A stretch of DNA of 64,000 nt from Clostridium aciditolerans (GTDB lineage: Bacteria > Bacillota > Clostridia > Clostridiales > Clostridiaceae): assembly GCF_016316925.1 (NCBI RefSeq), contig NZ_JAEEGB010000005.1:310001-374000 (forward strand), in the 5' to 3' direction. The notes under the pieces are model-generated. The model was not told the DNA's origin and did not search any database. It saw only the letters and a list, made by a program, of their open reading frames with translations. Made by a program: the position numbers and the translations under genes. Shown piece by piece: positions 26,753-34,530 of the stretch (its first letter is position 1; each line of letters starts with the position of its first letter).

Positions 26753-27028
26753 TTACTCTTTCTTTGGATACCATCCTTTTTGTACTCTTTTCTCTTGTTC
26801 AAAAATTTCGTGAATACTCCAAAGGCATGTAAACCCCGTAATACCTAATATAGCTGATAATGTTTGTGTATTTATACTAATAGATAAAAATATAAATACT
26901 ATACCAACAATTAAGAATACAGGCCAAATCTTTTTACTAAAATAGTACTCTGCTTTAATTACAATAGGATGAAAGATTCCTATTATTAAAAAAGAAATTA
27001 ACCCTATAGTAACACCCTGAAAATTCAA
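26753..27028 (-). CDS. DUF4491 family membrane protein
   Basis: A 91-residue membrane protein with three helices and the family's conserved segments: LISFLIIGIFHPIVIKAEYYFSKK at the start and FTCLWSIHEIFEQEKRVQKGW at the end. It is full length for DUF4491. Function is unknown. The start is TTG, supported by AGAGGTGG a few bases upstream. It lies 30 bp downstream of the NamZ-like gene and may be cotranscribed with it. A decayed copy of its 3' end exists at 31780-31866. Confidence 0.87.
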   Translation of the reverse strand: MNFQGVTIGLISFLIIGIFHPIVIKAEYYFSKKIWPVFLIVGIVFIFLSISINTQTLSAILGITGFTCLWSIHEIFEQEKRVQKGWYPKKE

Positions 27029-27058
27029 AATACCACCTCTATCATTTTTTATATCAAA

Positions 27059-29131
27059 TTAATTATATAACAAATATTTCCTTCTTTCAGCTTTAAATTG
27101 CTCAAGTCCTGATTTATATTCTGCTTCAATTTGCTGAGGAGTATAGCCCATTTCTAAGTATTGTCCAATTTTATCAGTACCCATTATCTTATCAAACATA
27201 TTGATTGTATCTGTACTTTTAGGAACTTGAAAATTGTTTAAGGAGTGAGCATAAGCTAATACATATATTCCTGTTCTTGCAGGATTGAATGTATGATAAT
27301 CTGTAATTTCAAGCTTTACTCCACCGAAGCCATTTCGTGAAGCTGCTTTGAATTTAACTCCAGGTAAATTAGCTGTATTTAAAAATTGTGTAAACTTTTC
27401 AGAATTAATACCTTTTCCTCCAACCCATGTAAAATAGTCATCCTGGTATACTGTAGTTCCCTCGCCAAGTCCAGTAGCTGAATAACAAAAAACAGATTCT
27501 ATATTTGGTATATAGGGAGAACTTTGCACCCAACTTAATCCAGTATCTTGAAATATCATACTTCTATTATATCCTTCCATAGGTACCACCGTAAGCTTGG
27601 CCATTATGTTTCTATTAAAGAATTGCGCCAATTCCCCTGCAGTCATACCATGAGTCATTGGCATATTATCTACCCCTACAAAACTTTTAAATTTATCTTC
27701 TAACACTGGACCATCTAAAATTTCTCCTCCCAATGGATTAGGTCTATCTAAGACAATAATTTCTTTATTATACTTAACTGCTGCTTTCATACAATAATTT
27801 AATGTAGACATAAAAGTATAAGAACGTGCTCCTATATCCTGTATATCAAACACTAAAACATCTACCTTAGATAGCATTTCTTCTGTAGGCATCCTTGTAT
27901 CTCCATAAAGACTATATACGGGAATTCTTAATCTTTCATCAATATAGGAGTTCACATAATCTCCAGCCTTAGCTTTTCCATCAATTCCATGCTCTGGTGC
28001 AAAGAGAGCTGTAAGCTTAGCTTCGCCGTAATTAGCTAATATATCAATAGTACTTGTCCCCCTACTGTTTACTCCTGTTTGATTGGTAACAAGTCCAATG
28101 TTTTTACCTTTTATTAAATTACTGTATTTACTTATTAATAAATCATCTCCAAGTTTAAAATTACTTTCCACTTTATCAATTAATAAATTTTCTACAGCTT
28201 CATTTGGCACAACTGCCTCTCCTCCTAATACCCTAAACTCACTTCCTGAAGAAATTTTAGAATAAAATTGAGTTTTTGTAATTGAGGACTTGCCATTTGT
28301 AAGTATCAAAGGTGAGTTTGTTTTTGCCGCCGCTGCTGAACCAGATAATGCGTCTGCAAAACCTTCCCCTGAACTTACATAGATACTGCTAAAGTTTATA
28401 TCACTAGAAAATTCATCAATTATCTTTTGATTGGTTTCATATCTATCCATGCCACCTAATCTCTTGTAATCAGTAATGTAATCAGTAGTACTATTGCTTA
28501 TTACGCCAACGCCACCAACAATATAACACTTTTGGGTGCTATTTTGTATATATTGCTTTGCACCTTGAGGTAAATCATTTTTACTAGTTAATAATATAGG
28601 TATTCCCTTAACAGCAGCTATAGGTGCTATTGATAATGCATCTGCAAAGTTCTCACCTGATGCCAGAACTATCCCTTTATCATTTCCTATAATTTGTGCA
28701 ACCTTTAAGCTGGTATCATACCTATCATTGCCAGCTATTCTCTCATGTCCTATTTTCATGATATCTAACTGTTTTTCTATATTCGCTGATACAACTCCAG
28801 TGCCACCTATTATAAATACCTGCTTCACATTTAATCTAGTTAACTGTTTTTCTATATCTCCACTTAAAATCTTTCCATTTGTCAATATAACTGGTGCATT
28901 ATATTTTTTTGCTAAAGGTGCAGCACAAAGAGCATCTGCAAAGCCTTCTCCTGAAGCTAAAATTACATAGTCAGATTTATCCCAGTTATTTTCACATATA
29001 CTGATGCTGGTATCATATCTGTCAATACCTCCAAATCTGTTTTGAACCATTGCAGCGGATACCTTAACTGACATGCAAAATAAAGTACTTGCTAAAAAAC
29101 TTGCAAAAAATAAATATTTCCTTTTTAACAT
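27059..29131 (-). CDS. CWB2-anchored NamZ-type exo-muramidase (DUF1343)
   Basis: A 690-residue secreted wall protein. A signal peptide (LFFASFLASTLFCMSVKVSA) is followed by three CWB2 cell-wall-binding repeats (about 30-125, 126-222, 223-318), each with the FGGIDRYDTS/AGNDRYDTS and ASGEGFADAL signatures. The C-terminal 340-690 region is a DUF1343 domain: GLVTNQTGVNSRG, FAPEHGIDG, SLYGDTRMPT, VFDIQDIGARSYTF, RPNPLGG and GLGEGTT. Characterised DUF1343 proteins (NamZ) are exo-beta-N-acetylmuramidases acting in muropeptide recycling. The CWB2 repeats attach it to anionic wall polymers. So it is probably a wall-bound muramoyl-ligand hydrolase; enzyme activity is inferred by family. Confidence 0.92.
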   Translation of the reverse strand: MLKRKYLFFASFLASTLFCMSVKVSAAMVQNRFGGIDRYDTSISICENNWDKSDYVILASGEGFADALCAAPLAKKYNAPVILTNGKILSGDIEKQLTRLNVKQVFIIGGTGVVSANIEKQLDIMKIGHERIAGNDRYDTSLKVAQIIGNDKGIVLASGENFADALSIAPIAAVKGIPILLTSKNDLPQGAKQYIQNSTQKCYIVGGVGVISNSTTDYITDYKRLGGMDRYETNQKIIDEFSSDINFSSIYVSSGEGFADALSGSAAAAKTNSPLILTNGKSSITKTQFYSKISSGSEFRVLGGEAVVPNEAVENLLIDKVESNFKLGDDLLISKYSNLIKGKNIGLVTNQTGVNSRGTSTIDILANYGEAKLTALFAPEHGIDGKAKAGDYVNSYIDERLRIPVYSLYGDTRMPTEEMLSKVDVLVFDIQDIGARSYTFMSTLNYCMKAAVKYNKEIIVLDRPNPLGGEILDGPVLEDKFKSFVGVDNMPMTHGMTAGELAQFFNRNIMAKLTVVPMEGYNRSMIFQDTGLSWVQSSPYIPNIESVFCYSATGLGEGTTVYQDDYFTWVGGKGINSEKFTQFLNTANLPGVKFKAASRNGFGGVKLEITDYHTFNPARTGIYVLAYAHSLNNFQVPKSTDTINMFDKIMGTDKIGQYLEMGYTPQQIEAEYKSGLEQFKAERRKYLLYN

Positions 29132-29199
29132 CCTATACTCTCACTTTCATAAAATTATGTACCTTGAAAAAACTTCTTCAAGATAGCTTTTCAATAAAA

Positions 29200-29339
29200 A
29201 TATTCCCCCGTGTATTTTATTATTTTGTTAATTTAGTTATTTATAGGTGAAATTTTCATAGCTATTTTAATTATAAATAATTTTACAACTTTTTACTATA
29301 GATATAGGACTTTATTGCTCAATTTACACGGAGGAATAT
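29200..29339. repeat. Inverted repeat pair upstream of NamZ-like gene
   Basis: ATATTCCCCCGTGTA (29200-29214) and TACACGGAGGAATAT (29325-29339) are inverse copies with one mismatch, bracketing 110 bp of AT-rich, ORF-free DNA. They could be operators or the ends of a small mobile remnant. Confidence 0.4.
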
Positions 29340-29398
29340 GTTTCCAAAGTCGAAGGTCGATTTAAAAACTTTTTATCAATCTTACTTAATGAATTGTT

Positions 29399-31309
29399 TT
29401 ATGAAATTTGCACCCACTGTTCCATTAGATCTTCAATTTCTAAATTAATATCTTCCTTTAAGATATGAAGTTCATTAAGCCTAGAATATTCATTACAACT
29501 TCCCATTTCTTTTTCAATTAGATTGATTTTGCTTTCCAGTTCCTGAATTCTCTTTTCAATAACAGCAGCTTTTTTTTCATTAGTTGTTTCCTTGTTCTTT
29601 ATTTTTTTATTATATATTTTCCTATCTTCATTCTTTTTTACAGTTAACTTTTCATTTTTAGGCTCTGTATTACTTTTTAACTTGTAGTATTCATAGTTAC
29701 CTTCATAGGAAGTCAACACCCCATCCTTAAGTTCAACTATTCTACTGCAGATTGCATTTATAAAATACCTATCATGAGAAACAAATAAAATGCTTCCTTT
29801 AAATTCTTTTAATGTATCTTCAAGAACTTCTCTAGATACAATATCTAAATGATTTGTTGGCTCATCTAAAATAAGAGTATTAACTTTTCTAAACATGAGC
29901 TTTGAAAGTAACAGACGGCTTCTCTCTCCGCCTGAAAGATTTTTGACTTTTTTAAATACATTTTCACCGAAGAACAAAAACTTTGCAAGGTACTCCCTAG
30001 CTTTGCCTTCAGGTAATTCTATATCTTCTCTAAAACATTCTAATATTGAAAATTCTTCATTGCTAAATACCACATTCTGAGGTAGATATCCAATTTCTAG
30101 AGAAGTACCAATTTGTACTTTTCCACTATCTAATATATAATCTTCAGACTCCTCTTGAGGATTTAAAACTTTTAGCAGTAATTTTAATAGAGTAGATTTT
30201 CCACAACCATTATTTCCTATTAAAGCTAGCTTTTCTCCATATCTAAAATGAAGATTAGCATCTTTTAGAATAATTTTGCTTTTAAAACTTTTAATTCCAT
30301 CCTCTAACTTAATTACGTCTTTGCCTGAACGCTGACCTGTATTGATATTTAAATTCATGCTTCGATTTTCAAGCTTAGGTTTATCTACTCTTTCTATTTT
30401 TTCTAACCTCTTTCTAATGTTTTCAGCTCTTTTAAAGAACTTTTCATTATCCCCTTTCATTCCCCAATCTCTTAAGTCTTTAATAGACTTCTCCATAGCA
30501 TTAATTCTTTTCTGCTGAACATTATATTCTGCAAGTTGAAGTTCAATATCTTTTTCTTTTTGTTCTAAATATTGAGAGTAACCTCCTAAATAGGTTTTAC
30601 TTTTCATATTTTCAACTTCAATTATTTTAGTTACTACTCTATCTAAAAAATACCTGTCATGAGATACTATAAGCACAGCACCTTTATAGTTTTTTAGAAA
30701 ATCTTCCAGCCATTCTATTGACTTTAAATCAAGATGATTAGATGGCTCATCCAGAAGCAGAATATCAGACTTTTGAAGCAGCACCTTAGCAAGAAGTACA
30801 GTGGTTTTTTCACCTCCGCTTAACGTGCTGAAGTTTCTTTGTTTAAAGTCTTCAGTTATATTAAGCCCAATGCAAATCTTGCTTAATCTTTCATCTGTTT
30901 CATATCCTCCTATCTGTTCATAACTTTGTTGAAGGTCATTATAATTTTTAAGAATTTTATCCAATTCATCTTCTTTGATATTTTCCATTATATCTTCTAG
31001 CTTTTTCATGTTTTTTAGAATCTCATTTTCAGTATTGAATGCTAGATTTAACACATCAATAACCTTAAAATCTTCATTATAGCTTGGCAGCTGGTCTACA
31101 TATCCTAGTTTAGAATCTTTTTTTATAATAATATTACCGCTGTACTCTGCTTCGAGCCCCATAATAAGCTTTAATATTGTACTTTTCCCACAACCATTCT
31201 TGCCAACTATACCAACCTTTTCACCTTCATGGACTTCAAAACTCATATTATCAATAATTTGAGTTCCTCCGTAGTATTTTTTAATATTATTTAGAGCTAA
31301 TGCTATCAT
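29399..31309 (-). CDS. ABC-F family ATPase (ribosome-associated)
   Basis: A soluble protein of 636 residues with two ABC domains, no membrane part, an inter-domain linker (about 230-310) and a C-terminal coiled coil (EKRIQELESKINLIEKEMG). Motifs: Walker A GKNGCGKST and GNNGCGKST, signatures LSGGEKTTV and LSGGERSRL, Walker B with LLLDEPSNHLD and LILDEPTNHLD. This is the ABC-F class, acting on the ribosome as translation factor or antibiotic-protection protein. Size resembles YdiF-like members, but the unusually elaborate leader points to drug-inducible expression. ATG 31309 is preferred because AAGGGAGA lies just upstream; the frame reaches 31336. Confidence 0.92.
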   Translation of the reverse strand: MIALALNNIKKYYGGTQIIDNMSFEVHEGEKVGIVGKNGCGKSTILKLIMGLEAEYSGNIIIKKDSKLGYVDQLPSYNEDFKVIDVLNLAFNTENEILKNMKKLEDIMENIKEDELDKILKNYNDLQQSYEQIGGYETDERLSKICIGLNITEDFKQRNFSTLSGGEKTTVLLAKVLLQKSDILLLDEPSNHLDLKSIEWLEDFLKNYKGAVLIVSHDRYFLDRVVTKIIEVENMKSKTYLGGYSQYLEQKEKDIELQLAEYNVQQKRINAMEKSIKDLRDWGMKGDNEKFFKRAENIRKRLEKIERVDKPKLENRSMNLNINTGQRSGKDVIKLEDGIKSFKSKIILKDANLHFRYGEKLALIGNNGCGKSTLLKLLLKVLNPQEESEDYILDSGKVQIGTSLEIGYLPQNVVFSNEEFSILECFREDIELPEGKAREYLAKFLFFGENVFKKVKNLSGGERSRLLLSKLMFRKVNTLILDEPTNHLDIVSREVLEDTLKEFKGSILFVSHDRYFINAICSRIVELKDGVLTSYEGNYEYYKLKSNTEPKNEKLTVKKNEDRKIYNKKIKNKETTNEKKAAVIEKRIQELESKINLIEKEMGSCNEYSRLNELHILKEDINLEIEDLMEQWVQIS

Positions 31310-31350
31310 AATTTTCATCTCCCTTAATTGTTTCATTTATATTTTTAAGC

Positions 31351-31386
31351 TTAAATATTATAGAAATATTTAATGCTATTTTTCAT
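31351..31386 (-). CDS. 11-codon leader ORF (uORF2) before ABC-F gene
   Basis: ATG AAA AAT AGC ... TAA encodes 11 residues (MKNSIKYFYNI). AGGAG lies 8 nt upstream, and the stop is 41 nt before the ABC-F start. The site's ATAGGAG can pair with CTCCTAT on the other side of terminator T3, so its translation may be controlled by leader folding. Predicted from spacing and ribosome site only. Confidence 0.5.
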   Translation of the reverse strand: MKNSIKYFYNI

Positions 31387-31415
31387 TATTATCACTCCTA
31401 TTGAAATATTTTTAC

Positions 31416-31465
31416 AAAAAAACAAATAAGCCACATAAATCATCAACTTTGATTTACTGGCTTAT
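31416..31465 (-). terminator. Leader terminator T3 of ABC-F gene
   Basis: Minus-strand stem ATAAGCCA ... TGGCTTAT extended by AAATCA/TGATTT inside, followed by TTGTTTTTTT. Strong intrinsic terminator lying inside the ABC-F 5' leader, hence an attenuator rather than an operon end. Confidence 0.85.
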
Positions 31466-31483
31466 AGGAGCGTACATCCAAAA

Positions 31484-31530
31484 AACTTTAATTTTATCAC
31501 CATATTGTCTGGCAAAAAACTAAAGTTTAT
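31484..31530 (-). terminator. Leader hairpin T2 of ABC-F gene
   Basis: AAACTTTA and TAAAGTTT pair across a 30-nt loop and are followed by a short T tract on the minus strand. Weaker than T3; could be an anti-terminator arm. Confidence 0.4.
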
Positions 31531-31542
31531 TTTATTAATAAG

Positions 31543-31572
31543 AAAAGCTCTATAGTATAAAACCATAGAGCT
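31543..31572 (-). terminator. Leader hairpin T1 of ABC-F gene
   Basis: Minus strand AGCTCTAT/ATAGAGCT with a 11-nt loop and TTTTCTT after it, 28 nt beyond the stop of uORF1. Typical placement for translation-coupled attenuation. Confidence 0.65.
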
Positions 31573-31599
31573 ATAATCCGTGCTAAAATATAAGAGATC

Positions 31600-31719
31600 C
31601 TAGCATTTAATTAAGCATGATTTTATACATACAGTTTTTCTAAAAAAGGACGCACTTCTCCCGTAAAAAAGCACATTTCCGTTTTTTGCAAATGAACTAC
31701 TGTACATCATGCATTTCAT
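31600..31719 (-). CDS. 39-codon leader peptide ORF (uORF1) before ABC-F gene
   Basis: A short ORF with a near-ideal ribosome site (AAGGAGGG, 31726-31733, 6-nt spacing) starting ATG 31719 and ending TAG 31600-31602. The peptide begins MKCMMYSSSF, has five Cys and a basic middle (FFRKTVC), and matches no family I know. It precedes three hairpins and the ABC-F gene in the same direction. A role as a drug-sensing leader peptide is inferred from this layout. TATAAT at 31757-31762 could be the promoter -10. Confidence 0.65.
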   Translation of the reverse strand: MKCMMYSSSFAKNGNVLFYGRSASFFRKTVCIKSCLIKC

Positions 31720-31779
31720 ACTAGACCCTCCTTAAGTAAATTTAAACCTATATATTATTATAATCAATTTAGTAATATA

Positions 31780-31866
31780 TTACCACCCTTTTTTGAACTC
31801 TTTTCTCTTGCTCAAATTTTTTTGTGAATACTGAAAAGGCATAAAGACTCTGTAATACTTAATATT
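31780..31866 (-). pseudogene. Decayed DUF4491 gene fragment
   Basis: About 87 bp align closely with the 3' part of the DUF4491 gene at 26753-27028: CTCTTTTCTCTTG, GTGAATACT, AAAGGCAT and GTAATAC blocks are shared in order. Translation gives FEQEKRVQK, the hallmark end of the family, but the frame is broken and the rest of the gene is absent. Confidence 0.75.
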
Positions 31867-31904
31867 TTATATAGCACACCAAGCAAAATTCCTACACTAT
31901 AAGC

Positions 31905-32378
31905 TTAATTTATTGAAATATAAACATGTATTTCCTGGTTATTCATATCATCTGAAATATTTTGATACTCCTCAAAATCGCTAGTATATTTTCTATCCAA
32001 GTCCATTTTCCAAAGCTTCGACCAAAATTCACCTACTGCATTTTTGACATGTCCATTAACGATAAATTTTGCATATTTCCCAGCCTCGATTACCTTTTTT
32101 TCAAGAGATGCTACAATCTCCCCAGCTTCATCTACTTCGCAACAAGCATAGAATTTATAAGGCTTAGTAAAATCTCCTTCATAATCAGTATATAGACCTA
32201 TTGTTTTATAATTTGTTTTATAATTTGTCTTATTTTTAATCTTTGAATAAACACCGCTGCCTAAAAAGTCTTTCCACAACAAGCCAATATCTATAACCGC
32301 TTGATTGTTATTATTTGTAGTTTTTTTCATTAGGCCAACTACTACCTTTTTCTCCAAGCCTACTATTTCATAATTCAT
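31905..32378 (-). CDS. GyrI-like / AraC effector-binding domain protein
   Basis: A 157-residue stand-alone effector-binding (SHV2) domain: MNYEIVGLEKKVVVGL at the start, WKDFLGSGVYSKI, IGLYTDYEGDFTKPYKFYACCEVD and KYAKFIVNGHVKNAVGEFWSKLW, all standard in GyrI-like proteins. These bind hydrophobic drugs or small molecules; no DNA-binding domain is attached. A 12-bp tandem duplication in the DNA gives the repeat NYKTNYKT. ATG 32378 is chosen (GAGGTG 6 nt upstream) over a GTG at 32387. It is 66 bp downstream of a methyltransferase gene. Confidence 0.83.
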   Translation of the reverse strand: MNYEIVGLEKKVVVGLMKKTTNNNNQAVIDIGLLWKDFLGSGVYSKIKNKTNYKTNYKTIGLYTDYEGDFTKPYKFYACCEVDEAGEIVASLEKKVIEAGKYAKFIVNGHVKNAVGEFWSKLWKMDLDRKYTSDFEEYQNISDDMNNQEIHVYISIN

Positions 32379-32444
32379 CACAATCACCTCATGTTTTTTC
32401 TTTAATTATACATAAGGCTATATGACATCAGTATGTCATATTTG

Positions 32445-33026
32445 CTATCTTATACAACTAAAGTAGAAAAAATCTTCATCTTCTATAATACTTTCTTTAA
32501 AATCATATTTTTTTACGAGTTTATCTAAAATATCATCACTTGGAATTGCTTCTCTTCCTAAATTAAATCCTATTTTTTTATGATGCTCTTTTAATCCTTC
32601 ACGAGTTCGTGCATGTACTATTGCAAAAATTCCTCCACTTTTTAAATGCTTCTTTGCATTAGAAAATACTATATCTAAATTTTTAAAATGGGGAATACTG
32701 TTAAATATTATAATATAATCAAATTCTTCTCCTAATTCCACTTCTTTATCAAAATCAGTACATATAGTTTTTGCTTCAGGGTATAAAGTTTTTAGTCCCT
32801 CTAGCATTTTTTCCGATATATCTAAAGCAATATAATTGCTTAGTTGTTTGTATTTTAAAGCTGTATACAATATACCTACTCCTGACGCCACGTCCAGTAC
32901 TGAGTCTCCTTTTGATATTCCTAATGCATTTACAGTCTTGTTTATAATATTATCCTTTTCATTAGATATTTCTTTCCATCTCTCATAAGTGTTATTAAAA
33001 TATTCTTTTTGATTTTTAATATTCAT
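32445..33026 (-). CDS. Class I SAM-dependent methyltransferase
   Basis: A 193-residue methyltransferase with motif I VLDVASGVGILYTAL, acidic loop YIALDISEKML, and IIIFNSIPHF as motif IV. A short core Rossmann fold with few extra elements; the substrate is unknown. It is followed by the GyrI-like gene on the same strand and diverges from the Fsr-like exporter at 33197. Start ATG 33026 has a GGAGA-type site. Confidence 0.88.
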   Translation of the reverse strand: MNIKNQKEYFNNTYERWKEISNEKDNIINKTVNALGISKGDSVLDVASGVGILYTALKYKQLSNYIALDISEKMLEGLKTLYPEAKTICTDFDKEVELGEEFDYIIIFNSIPHFKNLDIVFSNAKKHLKSGGIFAIVHARTREGLKEHHKKIGFNLGREAIPSDDILDKLVKKYDFKESIIEDEDFFYFSCIR

Positions 33027-33196
33027 GTGATATTCTCTCCTTGTTTTTACAAAAATATATAGAATTGCAACCCTATTTTAAATGCTGCTTATTAAATATA
33101 TTATACGGCGTCTATGCCTATATTCCCAAGTTTTTTAAATGATTCTTTCTTTGTTATAATGGTATAGGAATTTATAACTACTCAAGGAGTGATACT

Positions 33197-34390
33197 ATGA
33201 AACGTGGACATATAGGTTTATTATGTGCAGGACATTTGGTAACAGACATAAACCAAGGTGCACTTCCTGCTATGCTTCCATTCTTGATAAGTGGACGACA
33301 TCTTAGTTATGCAGCTGCTGCTAGCTTGATATTTGCAGCAAATTTCAGTTCATCAATTGTACAACCATTGTTTGGTTATTTTGCAGATAAAATTTCAACT
33401 CCCTGGATAATGCCTCTTGGAATGCTTTTAGCAGGCCTAGGACTGGCTGCTGCTGGCTATGCCTCAAATTATTGGCTTATTTTCACCGCAGTTGCTATTA
33501 GCGGTATAGGTATAGCCGCATTTCACCCCAGAGGTGCTCAATTAGCTAACAACGTATCTGGAGAAAAAAAGGCAACTGGTGTTAGCATATTTACTGCAGG
33601 TGGAAACGTGGGCTTTGCATTAGGTCCAATACTTACTACACCCCTTTTATTAATCTTTGGTTTAAAAGGAAGCATATTTTTAATTGTTCCAGTGCTAATT
33701 ATAAGTATTATTTTCATGATTCAGATTCCATCTTTATTACAGAAGGAAAAAGAAGAATCTTCTAAAATAACAAAAAGAACTGTAACCTCTGAGGAAGTTA
33801 AAGATGAATGGAATTGTTTTTTAAAGCTTTTAGGACCAATCACCTGTCGTTCTATAACCTTCTTTGGTCTAAATACTTTTCTTCCATTATATTTTATACA
33901 TGTTTTGAATCAATCTAAAACAACGGGAAGTACAGCATTAACTATTTTACTTGTTATGGGAGCTATAGGTACTCTTATTGCTGGTCGTTTAGCAGACCAT
34001 TACGGTCAAAGGAATGTTGTAAGAGTAGGCTTTGGAATTTTGATACCATTATTAATTATATTCGTTAACGTTCATACTGTTTTGACATCTATGATACTTT
34101 TGATACCAATAGGATTAACGCTTTTTGCACCTTTTAGTCCTATGGTAGTATTAGGGCAAAAGTACTTGCCTAATCATATGGGATTGGCTTCTGGAGTTAC
34201 CTTAGGTCTAGCTGTAAGTATAGGAGGGGTAGCAGCTCCATTTCTGGGATGGATTTCAGATAATTATGGAATTAGACAGGCATTAACATGCTTAACAATT
34301 TTACCTGTAATAGCAACTATAATTGCCTTTATTTTACCAAAGCCAAAAATAGATTTACTAAAAGTAAAACAAGTTCAAGCTGAAGCATAG
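33197..34390 (+). CDS. MFS transporter, fosmidomycin-resistance (Fsr) type
   Basis: A 397-residue, 12-TM major facilitator protein. It carries the Fsr subgroup marks LVTDINQGALPAMLPFLI in TM1 and IAAFHPRGAQLANNVSG after TM4, plus the MFS loop GYFADKISTPW. Proton-driven drug or sugar-phosphate analogue export is the family role; the natural substrate is unknown. AAGGAGTG precedes the ATG; a TATAAT at 33155-33160 may be its -10. A terminator follows. Confidence 0.9.
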   Translation: MKRGHIGLLCAGHLVTDINQGALPAMLPFLISGRHLSYAAAASLIFAANFSSSIVQPLFGYFADKISTPWIMPLGMLLAGLGLAAAGYASNYWLIFTAVAISGIGIAAFHPRGAQLANNVSGEKKATGVSIFTAGGNVGFALGPILTTPLLLIFGLKGSIFLIVPVLIISIIFMIQIPSLLQKEKEESSKITKRTVTSEEVKDEWNCFLKLLGPITCRSITFFGLNTFLPLYFIHVLNQSKTTGSTALTILLVMGAIGTLIAGRLADHYGQRNVVRVGFGILIPLLIIFVNVHTVLTSMILLIPIGLTLFAPFSPMVVLGQKYLPNHMGLASGVTLGLAVSIGGVAAPFLGWISDNYGIRQALTCLTILPVIATIIAFILPKPKIDLLKVKQVQAEA

Positions 34391-34407
34391 TAAAACTATG
34401 CAATATC

Positions 34408-34447
34408 AAATAGAGTATTCCTATAAACAGAATGCTCTATTTCTTTT
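34408..34447 (+). terminator. Terminator after Fsr-like gene
   Basis: Stem AAATAGAGTATTC/GAATGCTCTATTT (34408-34420 and 34430-34442, one G-U pair) with TTTCTTTT following. Confidence 0.85.
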
Positions 34448-34530
34448 CATATTTTGCATCAAAAGGACTATCAAAAACCTTACTTGTTATTATAGGATTA
34501 TCAGTAATAGCCTCAATGCGTCCATTACAA

